64,000 nucleotides of DNA from Rhizobium johnstonii 3841 (GCF_000009265.1 NC_008382.1:87565-151564), one strand, 5' to 3'. Counted from the stretch's first letter, positions 26,230-35,802 are shown. Made by a program: numbers and translations. The notes: a model not told the origin generated them from the sequence alone.

Positions 26230-26279
26230 GTAAGCGACAAGCCGGGGCCGTTCAGGCGGCGTAATACCATGGCGTTCTG
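26230..26279 (-). mobile_element. IS66 terminal fragment
   Basis: GTAAGCGACAAGCCGGGGCC matches the tnpC-side end of the IS66 at 31191-33690 and covers the last tnpC codons. The same end borders the duplicated virC1 locus at 54275. Confidence 0.75.
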
Positions 26280-26511
26280 ATGATCCTCGCCAAGCTCGGT
26301 TTGCGCGCCAGCGAAGTTGCCACCCTCAATCTTGACGATATCGACTGGCAGGCGGGCACGATCCTCGTACACGGAAAGGGACGGCGGCAAGCGACTATGC
26401 CGCTGCGTCACGGCGTAGGAACAGCGATCGTCGCTTATATCCGGCATGGGCACCCAGCCTCGGCATGTCGGCGAGTTTTCTTGCGAACACTTGCGCCGCA
26501 TGTGGGCTTTG
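26280..26511 (+). pseudogene. Tyrosine recombinase remnant
   Basis: The frame MILAKLGLRASEVATLNLDD, then IDWQAGTILVHGKGRRQATM, contains the first catalytic Arg region (GLRASEV) and the GKGRR beta-hairpin of XerC/D-type recombinases. It ends where IS6-A begins at 26512, before the H-x-x-R box. The 5' part is also missing. Confidence 0.8.
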
Positions 26512-27402
26512 GGGCCTGTCGCAAACATTTTCGGAGCGCGCGATTATCCCTTGAGCATCTTCAGTTTCATGCTTTGTTAACTTTCTGCAGTCCGAAGAGG
26601 CGCGCAAGCAGATCGTTCTGATCGTTAATGGTCCAACTGCCCGAGAGGCCGAAGCCTTTCCTCAGCCACAGCATCGCCTCGAAACCCGCGATGGTTCGCC
26701 GCGCCGTGTTGAAAGATTGGAAGCCACCGATTTTTGGCATGTTCTTCTTTACCCGGAAATGGTCACTTTCGATGCCTTGCTGGAGGTGCTTGGTGACATA
26801 GTGGACGGGGTCCGGATGTAGAAGCCCATCATCAACCGACGTTTTGATCGTTGACGGGAAGGTGTTGGCCCCGTCCGTCCCGATCTTATTCGGCGACAAC
26901 AAGGGCTCGTCTTTGAGCATCTTGCGGAAGAACCGTTTGTCGGCGTCGAGATCGCGCTTCGCCGTCAACAGGAAGTCCATCGGATTGCCGTGTTTGTCGA
27001 TGGCCCGATATAGGTATCGCCATTTGCCGCGGATCTTGACATAGGTCTCATCGACGCGAACAGAGCCGCAATGTGGCCGGCGGAACTGACGCAGCCGCTT
27101 CTCAATCATCGGCGCGTAGGCCAATACCCACCGATTAATTGTGCTGTGATCGACCACGAAGCCGCGTTCCCCGAACATCTCCTCGATATCCCGATAGCTG
27201 AGCGGATAACGAAGGTACCAAGCGACCGCCTGTACAATCAGCCATGCCTCGAAATGCCTGCCTTTGAAATCATCCTTCGACTGGCGCTTCAGCTTTTCGG
27301 CTATGGCATTCAGAATCATCGGTTCGCTCCGCAACTTTCGGAGCGGCAAATTCTCTGCGGATGGTCAACATAGGGTTAAGCGGAAAAATTTGCGACAGGC
27401 CC
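26512..27402 (-). mobile_element. IS6-A copy, 891 bp, complete
   Basis: Both ends carry GGGCCTGTCGCAAA. Differs from the 9431 copy by at least one base near its left end. No flanking duplication. Confidence 0.95.
26567..27319 (-). CDS. IS6-A transposase
   Basis: 250 residues, same protein as at 9486 and 16009, with Asp90, Asp149 and Glu184. Intact. Confidence 0.95.
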   Translation of the reverse strand: MILNAIAEKLKRQSKDDFKGRHFEAWLIVQAVAWYLRYPLSYRDIEEMFGERGFVVDHSTINRWVLAYAPMIEKRLRQFRRPHCGSVRVDETYVKIRGKWRYLYRAIDKHGNPMDFLLTAKRDLDADKRFFRKMLKDEPLLSPNKIGTDGANTFPSTIKTSVDDGLLHPDPVHYVTKHLQQGIESDHFRVKKNMPKIGGFQSFNTARRTIAGFEAMLWLRKGFGLSGSWTINDQNDLLARLFGLQKVNKA

Positions 27403-27570
27403 TTCGCAGGTCTAGTGTTCCAATGTGGACGACGCAATTCGCCATTTTATGCGGTTGCACCCCAACGCGCGGAATCACCGTGCCTACGTCCCGGCAGGGA
27501 CGTTCTGACGCCGGTCCATTAGGACACTGGCGGAAAGTATTCGGATTAAACTAGGACGCGTTCGGAACAG

Positions 27571-28605
27571 CTAACCTTTGGCCGGATCCATTCCAATCGC
27601 CCGATCAAAAAGCTGACCAGTCTTGAGCATCGCATGCATAATCACAGACAGTCTGCGCGCAACTGCGACTGCGGCACGTTTGAACCCCAGTCTTTCCCTC
27701 AGCTTCACCCCCCAAGAACGCAGGCTGCTATCAGCACTGCTTCGCGTGAGGATAACCGTTGCGGCTTCGAACAGGAGACCGCGCAAATGGGCGTCGCCGC
27801 GGCGTGAGATATGACCATCATAGTCGACCTCGCCTGATTGATAGCGGCGTGTCGTTAGCCCCAGCCAGGCTCCTACGGACCGCGACTTCTTGAAGTTCTC
27901 CGGATCTTCAATGGCAGTCACGAAGGAAGTTGCCGTGACAACCCCAACACCGGGAACCGACATGAGTAGCCGACACGATTGGCTCGCCCGCGCGATCGCT
28001 ATCAACTGCCTGCTGAGTTCGGCCGCCTGTTCGCGCGTGCCGTACCAGGCCTTCAAGAGTGGGAGAATGATCCGTGAAAGAGATTGGTGGCCGTCTAGGA
28101 GCATACGGACGTTGTTTGCGAAGGTTGCACCCTTGCCACTCGGAATGACCAAGCCAAACGTCTTCATAAAGCCTCGGATCTGATTTGACAGCTCCGTGCA
28201 GATCGTCACCAACCGCGTTCGTGCCGCCACAAGCGTCCGGGCGAGCATGCTGTCGTACCCTTTGACGCGGACTTCGCGGTAGAAGCCGACCTCAGCAAGA
28301 TGCGCAAGGCCATCGGCATCGTTCGCATCTGTTTTGTTCGCAGCCATGTCGAGCGCCGCCTTGGCATGCCGCGCGTCGATGCAAATCGCCGGAACCCCTG
28401 CATCGGTCAGCGCATGATAAAACCATATCGAAAGGGGCCCAGTCTCAAACACTACGCGCCTAGCGTCTGGGGCATGCTTATTGAGCAGGGTTATAATGCT
28501 ATCCGGGTTGGATTTGCATTTACCGCGCCAGATCCTTTTGCCACCGCGCCGAATGGAAATGGCTGTCTCTTTCAACGACACATCAAGCCCGATATACTCT
28601 TCCAT
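27571..28605 (-). CDS. IS110-family transposase
   Basis: 344 residues, complete. The N-terminal DEDD domain begins YIGLDVSLKETAISI, with FETGPLSIWFYHAL and KTDANDADGLAHLAEV; the C-terminal Tnp20 domain contains LLMSVPGVGVVTATSFVTAI and the Ser-containing RSVGAWLGLTTRRYQSGEVD, then GHISRRGDAHLRGLLFEAAT. IS110 enzymes are DEDD/serine recombinases that work without ordinary terminal repeats and, in the family, with a bridge RNA made from a non-coding end. RBS GGAGAAC lies just upstream of the start. Borders not determined. Confidence 0.92.
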   Translation of the reverse strand: MEEYIGLDVSLKETAISIRRGGKRIWRGKCKSNPDSIITLLNKHAPDARRVVFETGPLSIWFYHALTDAGVPAICIDARHAKAALDMAANKTDANDADGLAHLAEVGFYREVRVKGYDSMLARTLVAARTRLVTICTELSNQIRGFMKTFGLVIPSGKGATFANNVRMLLDGHQSLSRIILPLLKAWYGTREQAAELSRQLIAIARASQSCRLLMSVPGVGVVTATSFVTAIEDPENFKKSRSVGAWLGLTTRRYQSGEVDYDGHISRRGDAHLRGLLFEAATVILTRSSADSSLRSWGVKLRERLGFKRAAVAVARRLSVIMHAMLKTGQLFDRAIGMDPAKG

Positions 28606-28808
28606 GGTTGTTCTCCGTTAGATGCCTGGGCCTGACTGCCAGTCTTGAGCCCGCACTTTCATCTTATCGGGGAACAGCCACCAGATTCCATTGTCGGGTC
28701 TGCATCAGGGGCGACTCGCTCCCGCGATTACCCCATGTGGACGGCCCCCGAACGGCATCGAAATGTGCCAGAGTGAGCTGTTAACGATCTCAAACGAAGG
28801 AGCCGTCC

Positions 28809-29851
28809 GTGGATCAGATTATCCGTATTGGCATGGATACGTCAAAGCACGTCTTTCAATTGCATGGTGTGAACGCCGCCGAGCGGCCGATCCTGCGCAA
28901 GAAGATGCGCCGCAAGGAGATGGTGGATTTCTTTGCGACATGCCCACCGACCGTGATTGCGATCGAAGCCTGTGCCGCTTCGCATCACTGGGCGCGGTTG
29001 CTGACAGGGTTCGGACATGAGGTAAAGCTGATCGCGCCACAACTGGCGAAGCCCTACGTCAAGCGCGGCAAGAATGATGCGGCCGATGCCGAAGCGCTAT
29101 GCGAGGCGATGAGCCGCCCGACGATGCGGTTCGTTCCGGTAAAGAGTGCGGATCAGCAAGCCGCGCTGATGCTGGTGGGCATGCGCGAGCCCGCTGTCGC
29201 CGCACAGACGCAGCTTGCCAATACGATTCGTGGCTATGCAGCTGAGTTCGGGCTGACCGCGGCCAATGGCATGTCTCATCTTCCGCTCCTTCTGGAACGC
29301 ATCATGATTGATGAAAGCATTCCGGCTGTGGCGCGTGAGCTGTTCGCGTCTCTCGTTGGGAATTTGCGCAGTTGGGTGAGCGCCTGAAAGAGGTGGAGGC
29401 AAAACTGATGGCTTGGTATCGCAACAATGAATGTTGTCGCCGTCTTGCAAAGATCCCTGGTGTCGGACCAATCGGCGCGGTCTTGCTGGTGATGAAAGCG
29501 CCGGCACCGGAACAGTTCAGATCTGGAAGGCAGTTTGCCGCCTGGATGGGCCTGACGCCCAAGGATCATTCGACTGCTGGCAAAGTCAGGCTCGGTATCA
29601 TTACGAGGGCCGGCGATGAGGCATTGCGCAAAACATTGGTCGTGGGTGCGACCTCGTTGCTTCGACAGGTGAGAGCGGGAAGAGGCAGGAACGCTTCGCT
29701 CTGGCTCATCGAGTTGCTCAAGCGCAAGGCCCCAAAACTCGCGGCTGTCGCGTTGGCCAACAAGATCGCCAGGATCGCCTGGAAAATGATGGTGACCGGC
29801 GAGGCTTACAAGGGCAATGCTGCGCGCCCGGCTCTGGCCTGCGCGGCGTGA
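28809..29851 (+). pseudogene. IS110-family transposase (second type), one frameshift
   Basis: The first frame MDQIIRIGMDTSKHVFQLHG, with VIAIEACAASHHWARLL and KNDAADAEALCEAMSRP, carries the DEDD domain to 29387. The Tnp20 half continues in another frame from about 29355: EFAQLGERLKEVEAKLM, LAKIPGVGPIGAVLLVM and FAAWMGLTPKDHSTAGKVRL. A one-base change near 29355 separates the halves. Otherwise full length. Either recently inactivated or, less likely, translated by frameshifting. Confidence 0.85.
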
Positions 29852-31273
29852 AGAGATCAGTCGGTCACGGTGAGCAGGATACAGACGCTACCGTGCTGAG
29901 CTGATGCGTGAACTTGCAGGAAACGATTAGATGGTGTGATCGATCGATCCGAGACGCGGTACACTCCGTAGATGCCAGTGGCCCAACGAGGCCGATCAAG
30001 TGTTTGGAACCCACGTCGCGGAACCCATCTTGGCCAGCGTTCATGTGTGAACGCAACAAAAGGCCGGACATATGAACGCAAGAGATCCGATCAAATCATC
30101 AAAGAGTTCTTGCAAGGAGGGGGCCGTCCACATATGGCATCTCGACGAATGTGTGGTGGCCATCAATGGCAAGAAGCAGTAGCTCTGGCGTGCGGTGGAT
30201 CAGGACGGCTTCGTCCTCGAAGTGCTGGTGCAAAGCCGCCGAAATGCCAAGGCGGCAAAGCGTCTGATGCGTTATACCAACGAGCGCTAATCAAAACCGG
30301 TGCGCCCAGTCACGCATTCCAATCGACATGATCTTCCACGGCTGAGCGACCAGCTTGTTCCATGCGTCGCAGCAATGGGCGACGATGTCCTCGTAATCTT
30401 TGAAGATCCGGTTGGACAACCAGTTGTCACGCAGAAATTGCCACACGTTCTCGACGGGATTTAATTCGGGCGAGCGTGGCGGCAGGAAGAGCAGTGTGAT
30501 GTTGTCGGGCACGTCGAGCTTCGGCGTGACATGCCACCCCGCCTGATCAACGATCAGCACGGCATGAGCGCCGTCATCGACGGCCTGGCTGATTTCGAGC
30601 AAATGCTGGTTCATGGCGCTGGTGTCGCAGTAGGGAAGAACGAGACCCGCACCTTTGCCCTTCTTGGGGCAGATAGCGCCGAAGATATAGGTCCACATCG
30701 TGCGTTGATCGTGTGGTGCCGAAGGCCTTGTTCCCTTGCGTGCCCATCGCCGGGTGATCTTGTTCTTTTGGCCTATCCGAGCTTCGTCGGCCCACCAGAG
30801 CTCAATCTCGACGTTCTTCGGGAGCCTGCCTTTGATGGCTGCCAGTGTGGCGGGGAAGTTTTTTTAAAACTCTCCAGGTCGCCTTCGTTCTGGGCGTAAT
30901 GGCGCGGGCGGGCAGACAGCTTTGCAAAGCCGAGCGCCGTCAATTCGCGGCCAATGGTCGTTTCATCGACGGATATCCGATATTCCTGGAACAGCCATTG
31001 AACAAGATCCTTGCGCCGCCAGCGCACAACGCCATGCACCGCCGGTATCGGGCCACTTTCGACGATCTTTGCCAAAGCCTGGCGATGCACGTCGGAAAGC
31101 TTTCCTTGATTGCCGGGTGCTTTGCCATTGATGAGCCCTGACGGGCCACGCGCATTGAAGCGAATAACCCAGTCGCGGACAATTTGCAGGGTAAGCGACA
31201 AGCTGACCCCATCTGGCGTCGGTAGCGTTGGCCGCTGTATTGCGGACAGACGATTCACAAACTGTGAGCTTCT

Positions 31274-31660
31274 ATGTCTGCGCCTAGCTCTGGAACTAGA
31301 AACTTCCATATGATTGAGGCTGTTCCGGAACGGCTTGAGGGCGCCCCACGGCAATTTCGGCGCCGCTGGTCCGATGATTTTAAAGCGCAGGCTGTGGCTG
31401 AGGCAATGGAGCCCGGCGCAAGCGTCTCGGCCATTGCGCATCGCATCGGCATACATCCCTCGCAGCTATTTGGCTGGCGTCGTGATGCTCGTGACGGACA
31501 ACGATCCTTCTCGCAAGATCGGGCTGGTCAGACAGGGACCAGGACGATTGGCACACGTGCGATGATCGAGCTTGTGATCGGCGACGTCATTATCCGTGCC
31601 GACGCAGATATCGGCGAAGCACAGCTGCAGCGGGTGATCCGAGCGGTGCGGTCGGCATGA
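31274..31660 (+). CDS. tnpA: IS66 TnpA
   Basis: 128 residues. Small helix-turn-helix protein required with TnpB and TnpC for IS66 transposition: RRRWSDDFKAQAVAEAMEPG, then SVSAIAHRIGIHPSQLFGWR, and the C-terminal IELVIGDVIIRADADIGEA seen at the end of IS66 TnpA proteins. An alternative start at 31310 (MIEAVPERLEG) is equally plausible; neither has a good ribosome site. Overlaps tnpB by 4 bases (ATGA). Confidence 0.9.
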   Translation: MSAPSSGTRNFHMIEAVPERLEGAPRQFRRRWSDDFKAQAVAEAMEPGASVSAIAHRIGIHPSQLFGWRRDARDGQRSFSQDRAGQTGTRTIGTRAMIELVIGDVIIRADADIGEAQLQRVIRAVRSA

Positions 31661-32001
31661 TCCCGTCCGGCGTGAAGGTCTTTCTTGCGAGCCATCCCAT
31701 CGACTTCCGAAAGGGGCCGGACAGCTTGCTTTCGCTGGTACGGGATGCTGGCAGTGATCCGTTCAACGGTGCACTTTATGTCTTTCGGGCCAAGAGAGCA
31801 GACCGAGTCAAGATCGTGTGGTGGGATGGCTCCGGCGTTTGCCTCTATGCGAAGCGGCTGGAAAAAGCCCAGTTCTGCTGGCCCCGGATCGGCCATCATC
31901 GCGTCCAGCTCAATCATGCCCAGCTTCTGGCTTTGGTCGACGGAATGGACTGGAAGCGAGTTCGATCCGCGCCGGTGAAGCCTCCCGAGATTGTTGGGTA
32001 A
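31657..32001 (+). CDS. tnpB: IS66 TnpB (Orf2-type protein)
   Basis: 114 residues with the family pattern MIPSGVKVFLASHPIDFRKG, FNGALYVFRAKRADRVKIVW and WDGSGVCLYAKRLEKAQFCW. Part of the tnpA-tnpB-tnpC operon. The biochemical role of TnpB in IS66 elements is not settled; it is unrelated to the RNA-guided TnpB of IS200/IS605. Start overlaps the tnpA stop. Confidence 0.93.
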   Translation: MIPSGVKVFLASHPIDFRKGPDSLLSLVRDAGSDPFNGALYVFRAKRADRVKIVWWDGSGVCLYAKRLEKAQFCWPRIGHHRVQLNHAQLLALVDGMDWKRVRSAPVKPPEIVG

Positions 32002-32075
32002 AACCGCTGCGGCGAAGTGAATCAGGTCCCTGAAAGCATGGGCGGAGCGCGGCAAAATATGCTCTGATCATACCC

Positions 32076-33668
32076 ATGACGCGGCCCGAGATTGAGCTCC
32101 CGGATGATGTAGAGGCTCTCAAAGCCATGGTTCTTGCCATGGCTGCAAAAGCAGCCCGCGTCGAGGCTTTGGAGAAACAGGTTGACGATCTAGAGGCCCG
32201 CAACGCGGACGCCGATGAGCGCATCGAGCGGCTGACGCAGATCCTGAAGGCTTTCGATCGCGCCCGATTTGGCCGACGCTCGGAAAGGCTTGCATCATCC
32301 ACCGTCGATGACGAGCAGCATGCCTTTGTCTTCGAAGAGATCGAGACCGGCATTGCGACGATCAAGGCTCAGGTCACGAAAGGCCGCGGTAGCGCGGACA
32401 GCAAACGCGCTCCGCGGCCACGCAAGGGCTTTGCGCCTCATCTTGAGCGCGTCGAGGTCGTGATCGAACCGGAAGAGCTTCCAGAACATGCAGGTAAGAC
32501 CAAGATCCTGATTGGCGAAGACGTCTCCGAGCGGCTGGATGTCGTGGCAGCGAAGTTCCGTGTCATCGTCACCCGCCGGCCGAAGTATGCCTTTAGGAAC
32601 GAGGATGGTGTCGTCCAGGCGGCGGCTCCGGCACACATCATCGAAGGTGGCATTCCCACGGAAGCACTTCTGGCCCAGATCGCCGTTTCCAAATATGCCG
32701 ACGGGCTGCCACTCTATCGCCAGGAAGCCATCTACGCACGCGACAAGGTCGAACTCGACCGCAAGCTAATGGCTCAATGGATGGGCAAGCTGGGGTTCGA
32801 GCTCAATATCCTCGCCGACTACATCCTCGATGAGATCAAGAAGGCCGAACGGATCTTTGCCGACGAAACGACCTTGCCCACACTTGCTCCTGGTTCCGGA
32901 TCAGCGAAGACGGCATGGCTATGGGCGTATGCCAGGGATGACCGGACTTTTGGGGGCAGCGGTCCACCGATGGTAGCCTATCGCTTCGAGGACAGTCGAG
33001 CCACCGAGTGTGTCGCACGACACCTGAACGGCTATCGTGGAATCCTGCAGGTCGATGGATATGCCGCTTATAACAAGCTCGTCCGGAAAGATGGAGGCAA
33101 TAACAGCGCCATCCTGGCCGGCTGTTGGTCGCACAGCCGGAGAAAGTTCTACGAGTTGCATGTCGCAAAGAGCTCGAAAGTCGCTACCGACACCGTCGAG
33201 CGTATGGCGAGGTTATGGGAGATCGAGGAGCGTGTGCGCGGCCAAAGCCCTGAAGCTCGTGTCGCTGCACGCCAGGAGATCTCCGCAGCGATCGTCCGTG
33301 ACCTCTTCACTCTCTGGCAGGCGACCCTGCCGCGGGTCTCTGGAAAATCCAAACTCGCCGAGGCTCTGCGTTATGCCATCTCGCGTCGAGACATCTTCGA
33401 GCGCTTCCTGACCGACGGCCGCATCGAACTCGACTCCAACATAGTCGAGCGAGCAATCAGACCCCAAGCGATCACGAGAAAAAATAGTCTATTCGCTGGA
33501 AGCGACGGTGGCGGCCGGACTTGGGCGACCATCGCGACGCTCCTGCAAACGGCAAAGATGAATGCCGTCGATCCGCAAGCCTGGTTGACCCAGACGCTTG
33601 AGCGCCTTGCGAATGGATGGCCCAACAGTGAAATCGACGCCCTCATGCCATGGAACTACGCCGCCTGA
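32076..33668 (+). CDS. tnpC: IS66 TnpC transposase
   Basis: 530 residues, full length. N-terminal coiled coil (about 8-60), SERLASSTVDDEQ, the DDE core with first Asp in FADETTLPTLAPG, the second in ILQVDGYAAYNKLV, and Glu in IELDSNIVERAIRPQAITRK, followed by the C-terminal domain NSLFAGSDGGGRTWATIATL ending PWNYAA. All catalytic residues are present in an element with a fresh target duplication, so it is likely functional. Confidence 0.93.
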   Translation: MTRPEIELPDDVEALKAMVLAMAAKAARVEALEKQVDDLEARNADADERIERLTQILKAFDRARFGRRSERLASSTVDDEQHAFVFEEIETGIATIKAQVTKGRGSADSKRAPRPRKGFAPHLERVEVVIEPEELPEHAGKTKILIGEDVSERLDVVAAKFRVIVTRRPKYAFRNEDGVVQAAAPAHIIEGGIPTEALLAQIAVSKYADGLPLYRQEAIYARDKVELDRKLMAQWMGKLGFELNILADYILDEIKKAERIFADETTLPTLAPGSGSAKTAWLWAYARDDRTFGGSGPPMVAYRFEDSRATECVARHLNGYRGILQVDGYAAYNKLVRKDGGNNSAILAGCWSHSRRKFYELHVAKSSKVATDTVERMARLWEIEERVRGQSPEARVAARQEISAAIVRDLFTLWQATLPRVSGKSKLAEALRYAISRRDIFERFLTDGRIELDSNIVERAIRPQAITRKNSLFAGSDGGGRTWATIATLLQTAKMNAVDPQAWLTQTLERLANGWPNSEIDALMPWNYAA

Positions 33669-34353
33669 ACGGCCCCGGCTTGTCGCTTACTTTGCAGGGT
33701 CACGCCTCCGATCCTGGCCGCATCGCTGCGGGAATGGCCATCATAGATTTCGGCAAGGGCAAGAAGCCGCCGAGCCTGTGCCGCATCCTTCGTGCCTTTG
33801 GCCAACGCCCGAAGAGCCCAGCCGTCGAAGTCATCGCGCAGTGGAAGTCCTGATGTCATCCGCAAACCTCCGTTTGCGGTATTGATTCAGAACTCAACTG
33901 ATTTGGAAACCTCAAAAAGAGTCACAGATCGCTCACCCTGGTATAAGTTGCTGAAGGCTTAAGGGCGGACACCACGGGTCATGATCACCGACAAGCTCCG
34001 GTCCTATGATGCCGCCAGGCGCGACCTCATGCCCGGTGTCGAACACCGGTCGCACAAAGGCCTCAATAATCGAGCGGAAAATTCGCACCAGCCGACCCGA
34101 CGACGCGAAAGGACCATGAAACGCTTCAAGTCGGCACGCCAGCTTCAGCGGTTCGTTTCCATCCATGATCCGATTGCCAACCTGTTCCACTTTCCCCGCA
34201 ATACGCTGTCATCGGCTCAACATCGAGACCTGCGTAACGCCGCCATGCAAATCTGGAACAAAATCGCGTGTGTCGCCGCAGCCTGACAGCCGTCCCGGCC
34301 AGCTATCGCTGCATCAATCCGCTGATAACTTTACAGTGCCCCGCGGCAGCCAT

Positions 34354-34367
34354 ATTACAATTGCAGC
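34354..34367 (+). promoter_or_regulatory. vir box upstream of the virB operon
   Basis: ATTACAATTGCAGC matches 13 of 14 positions of RYTNCAATTGNAAY, 130 bp before virB1. The position and match are as expected for VirG activation of virB. Confidence 0.72.
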
Positions 34368-34496
34368 GCTGAGATGCATTGACGTGCATCACGGGCGGCG
34401 CTGTATATGGTCACATTATTCGCACAATGATTTTGTGTTGAGATAACAGTCTCAAATATTCAGGAAATTTATACCATCCAAAAAAAGGCGAATAGA

Positions 34497-35474
34497 TTGC
34501 ACAAGAATTGTACATTAAGTGGAGCGACGGCGCTCACGCTTCTCTTCTTGCTGCTTGGCCAGCCAGTTCCCACCCGTGCAGCAGTATTTCAACAACTTGG
34601 TAATGACATGATCGTGCCATTCGGCGGCGTCTCTGCGGACGCGCCGAAGGCAAGTAGCGCCGACAATCCGACAATCTTTGCCAAAAAATTCTCCAATGCT
34701 TCCTTCACAGCAGTGACTAACTATCAGGCCACCACTTCAGTGATCTTGGACGCGCCTTCCATTTTGGATCGAGGCAGTGGGCCCACCAAAATAGCGGATT
34801 TTAAAGCTGGAAGGCTCATCGAACACCGCTTACGCTTACCCAAGCCTCGTATGCTGTCGACGAAACTATCGGCGCGACAAACCCGCATGCGAAGGCTGAC
34901 ACTCGAGGTCGGTCGCAGGTATGCAGGTGCCGCCGGGGTAGCACGCTCAAGGCTGGACCGGGAATCGTTTGTATCGCTTTTCACTACGATGATTCAGCGG
35001 GAAAGCAACTTCGATCCCGGAGCCATATCCCCTGCAGGCGCCAAAGGACTGGGGCAGTTAATGCCAGACACCGCCCGAGGACTCGGCGTCTGCGACGTCC
35101 TTTCGGCCCGGGACAATCTCGAGGGCGCCGCGCGATACCTCACCGCGATGCTCCATCAGTTCGGTTCACCCGAGCTTGCTCTCGCAGCCTATAACGCCGG
35201 TCCTGATGCCGTGCGGAAATACGGCGCTATACCGCCCTACCGGGAGACGCAGCAATACGTGTCCGACATTTTCAACAATATGAACTCCGCGCCGGGCGCT
35301 GTTGCACACGAACCGAAGCCCTTCAGCCCAGCCCCACAGGAGGCATCGCTCAACGCCAGCGACACTCTAGACATGGCGCGACTTCCGGAATGCGATGCAC
35401 TGCAGGGACGCCACCGCCAGGAGATGGGTGGCACACTCTTCGGGAGCCTGAACGTAGCAATTCAAATCGACTAA
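34497..35474 (+). CDS. virB1: VirB1 lytic transglycosylase
   Basis: 325 residues with a TTG start behind AGGCGA. A signal peptide (about 1-29, TALTLLFLLLGQP) sends it to the periplasm, where VirB1 locally opens peptidoglycan for channel and pilus assembly. The SLT domain lies in the C-terminal half: catalytic Glu169 in IQRESNFDP, GLGQLMPDTARGL (184-196) and AYNAGPDAV. About 130 residues of low-complexity sequence precede it, unlike Agrobacterium VirB1, where the SLT domain follows the signal directly, so this is an unusual layout. First gene of the virB operon. Confidence 0.85.
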   Translation: MHKNCTLSGATALTLLFLLLGQPVPTRAAVFQQLGNDMIVPFGGVSADAPKASSADNPTIFAKKFSNASFTAVTNYQATTSVILDAPSILDRGSGPTKIADFKAGRLIEHRLRLPKPRMLSTKLSARQTRMRRLTLEVGRRYAGAAGVARSRLDRESFVSLFTTMIQRESNFDPGAISPAGAKGLGQLMPDTARGLGVCDVLSARDNLEGAARYLTAMLHQFGSPELALAAYNAGPDAVRKYGAIPPYRETQQYVSDIFNNMNSAPGAVAHEPKPFSPAPQEASLNASDTLDMARLPECDALQGRHRQEMGGTLFGSLNVAIQID

Positions 35475-35490
35475 CTATGAAAGAGAAAAG

Positions 35491-35802
35491 ATGGGATACT
35501 TCAAGAAATATCTCCTCAACAAAGACCCTCTGAAACTCGTCGCGATGATCGTCGCAATGGTTCTTCTGTCTAGCAATCCCAGCGCCGCGCAAGACTTTGC
35601 TGGCGTTACGACCTTCCTGGAAGCGATCGTCGAAGCAGTCACTGGACCCATCGGCGTCGCCATCTCTGCCCTGGCCGTGATCGCCGTCGGCTTCTCCTTC
35701 ATGACCGGCCGCATGGACTGGACATTTGCGGTGTCGATCATAATCGGCATCGCCATCGTTTTTGGCGGCGCAAGCTTTGTACAGGGTATCACCGCCAACT
35801 AA
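35491..35802 (+). CDS. virB2: VirB2 pilin
   Basis: 103 residues. A long leader (1 to about 33, ending NPSAAQ) precedes a mature pilin of about 70 residues with two hydrophobic segments (VTGPIGVAISALAVIAVGFS and AVSIIIGIAIVFGGASFV) separated by MTGRMDW. This is the major subunit of the T-pilus and is processed in the inner membrane. 16 bp after virB1 with RBS AGAGAAA. Confidence 0.93.
   Translation: MGYFKKYLLNKDPLKLVAMIVAMVLLSSNPSAAQDFAGVTTFLEAIVEAVTGPIGVAISALAVIAVGFSFMTGRMDWTFAVSIIIGIAIVFGGASFVQGITAN

Larger units (their letters stand above)
31191..33690 (+). mobile_element. IS66-family element, 2500 bp, intact
   Basis: Terminal repeats GTAAGCGACAAGC and complement, flanked by a perfect 8-bp duplication TTTGCAGG (31183-31190 and 33691-33698). 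Carries tnpA, tnpB and tnpC. The most recent insertion in the nested stack. Confidence 0.95.
30291..33859 (-). pseudogene. IS630 transposase interrupted by IS66
   Basis: The N-terminal 55 codons (MTSGLPLRDDFDGWALRALA) run from 33859, behind GGAGG, to the IS66 insertion at 33691. The gene resumes at 31190 with LQIVRDWVIRFNARGPSGLI and GVVRWRRKDLVQWLFQEYRI. At 30866 an A7 run separates two frames, the second encoding WWADEARIGQKNKITRRWAR, the Asp-containing LIVDQAGWHVTPKL and LLFLPPRSPELNPVENVWQF (Glu), ending RDWAHRF. Apart from IS66 and the possibly programmed shift, the enzyme is complete. Confidence 0.87.
30275..33943 (-). mobile_element. IS630-family element, 1161 bp net, carrying an IS66 insertion
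   Basis: Terminal repeats TACCAACGAGCG and TACCAGGGTGAGCG, flanked by TA on both sides (30273-30274 and 33944-33945), the TA target duplication expected for IS630. Removing the inner IS66 and its 8-bp duplication leaves a normal-sized element. Confidence 0.88.
30126..34286 (+). pseudogene. IS6-type transposase remnant (third type), split by IS630
   Basis: Part 1 (30126-30272) reads VHIWHLDECVVAINGKKQ, an in-frame TAG, then LWRAVDQDGFVLEVLVQSRR. Part 2 (33944-34286) reads MITDKLRSYDAARRDLMPGV and NNRAENSHQPTRRRERTMKR. They join exactly at the IS630 insertion, giving an IS6-family transposase related to IS6-B but distinct (QPTRRRER instead of VPLRKRER). The N-terminus is missing and a stop codon interrupts it. 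Confidence 0.82.

Noticed and set aside
29357..29387. Second IS110 gene as two separate functional proteins
   Set aside because: The two frames are halves of one DEDD/Tnp20 enzyme separated by a single base change.
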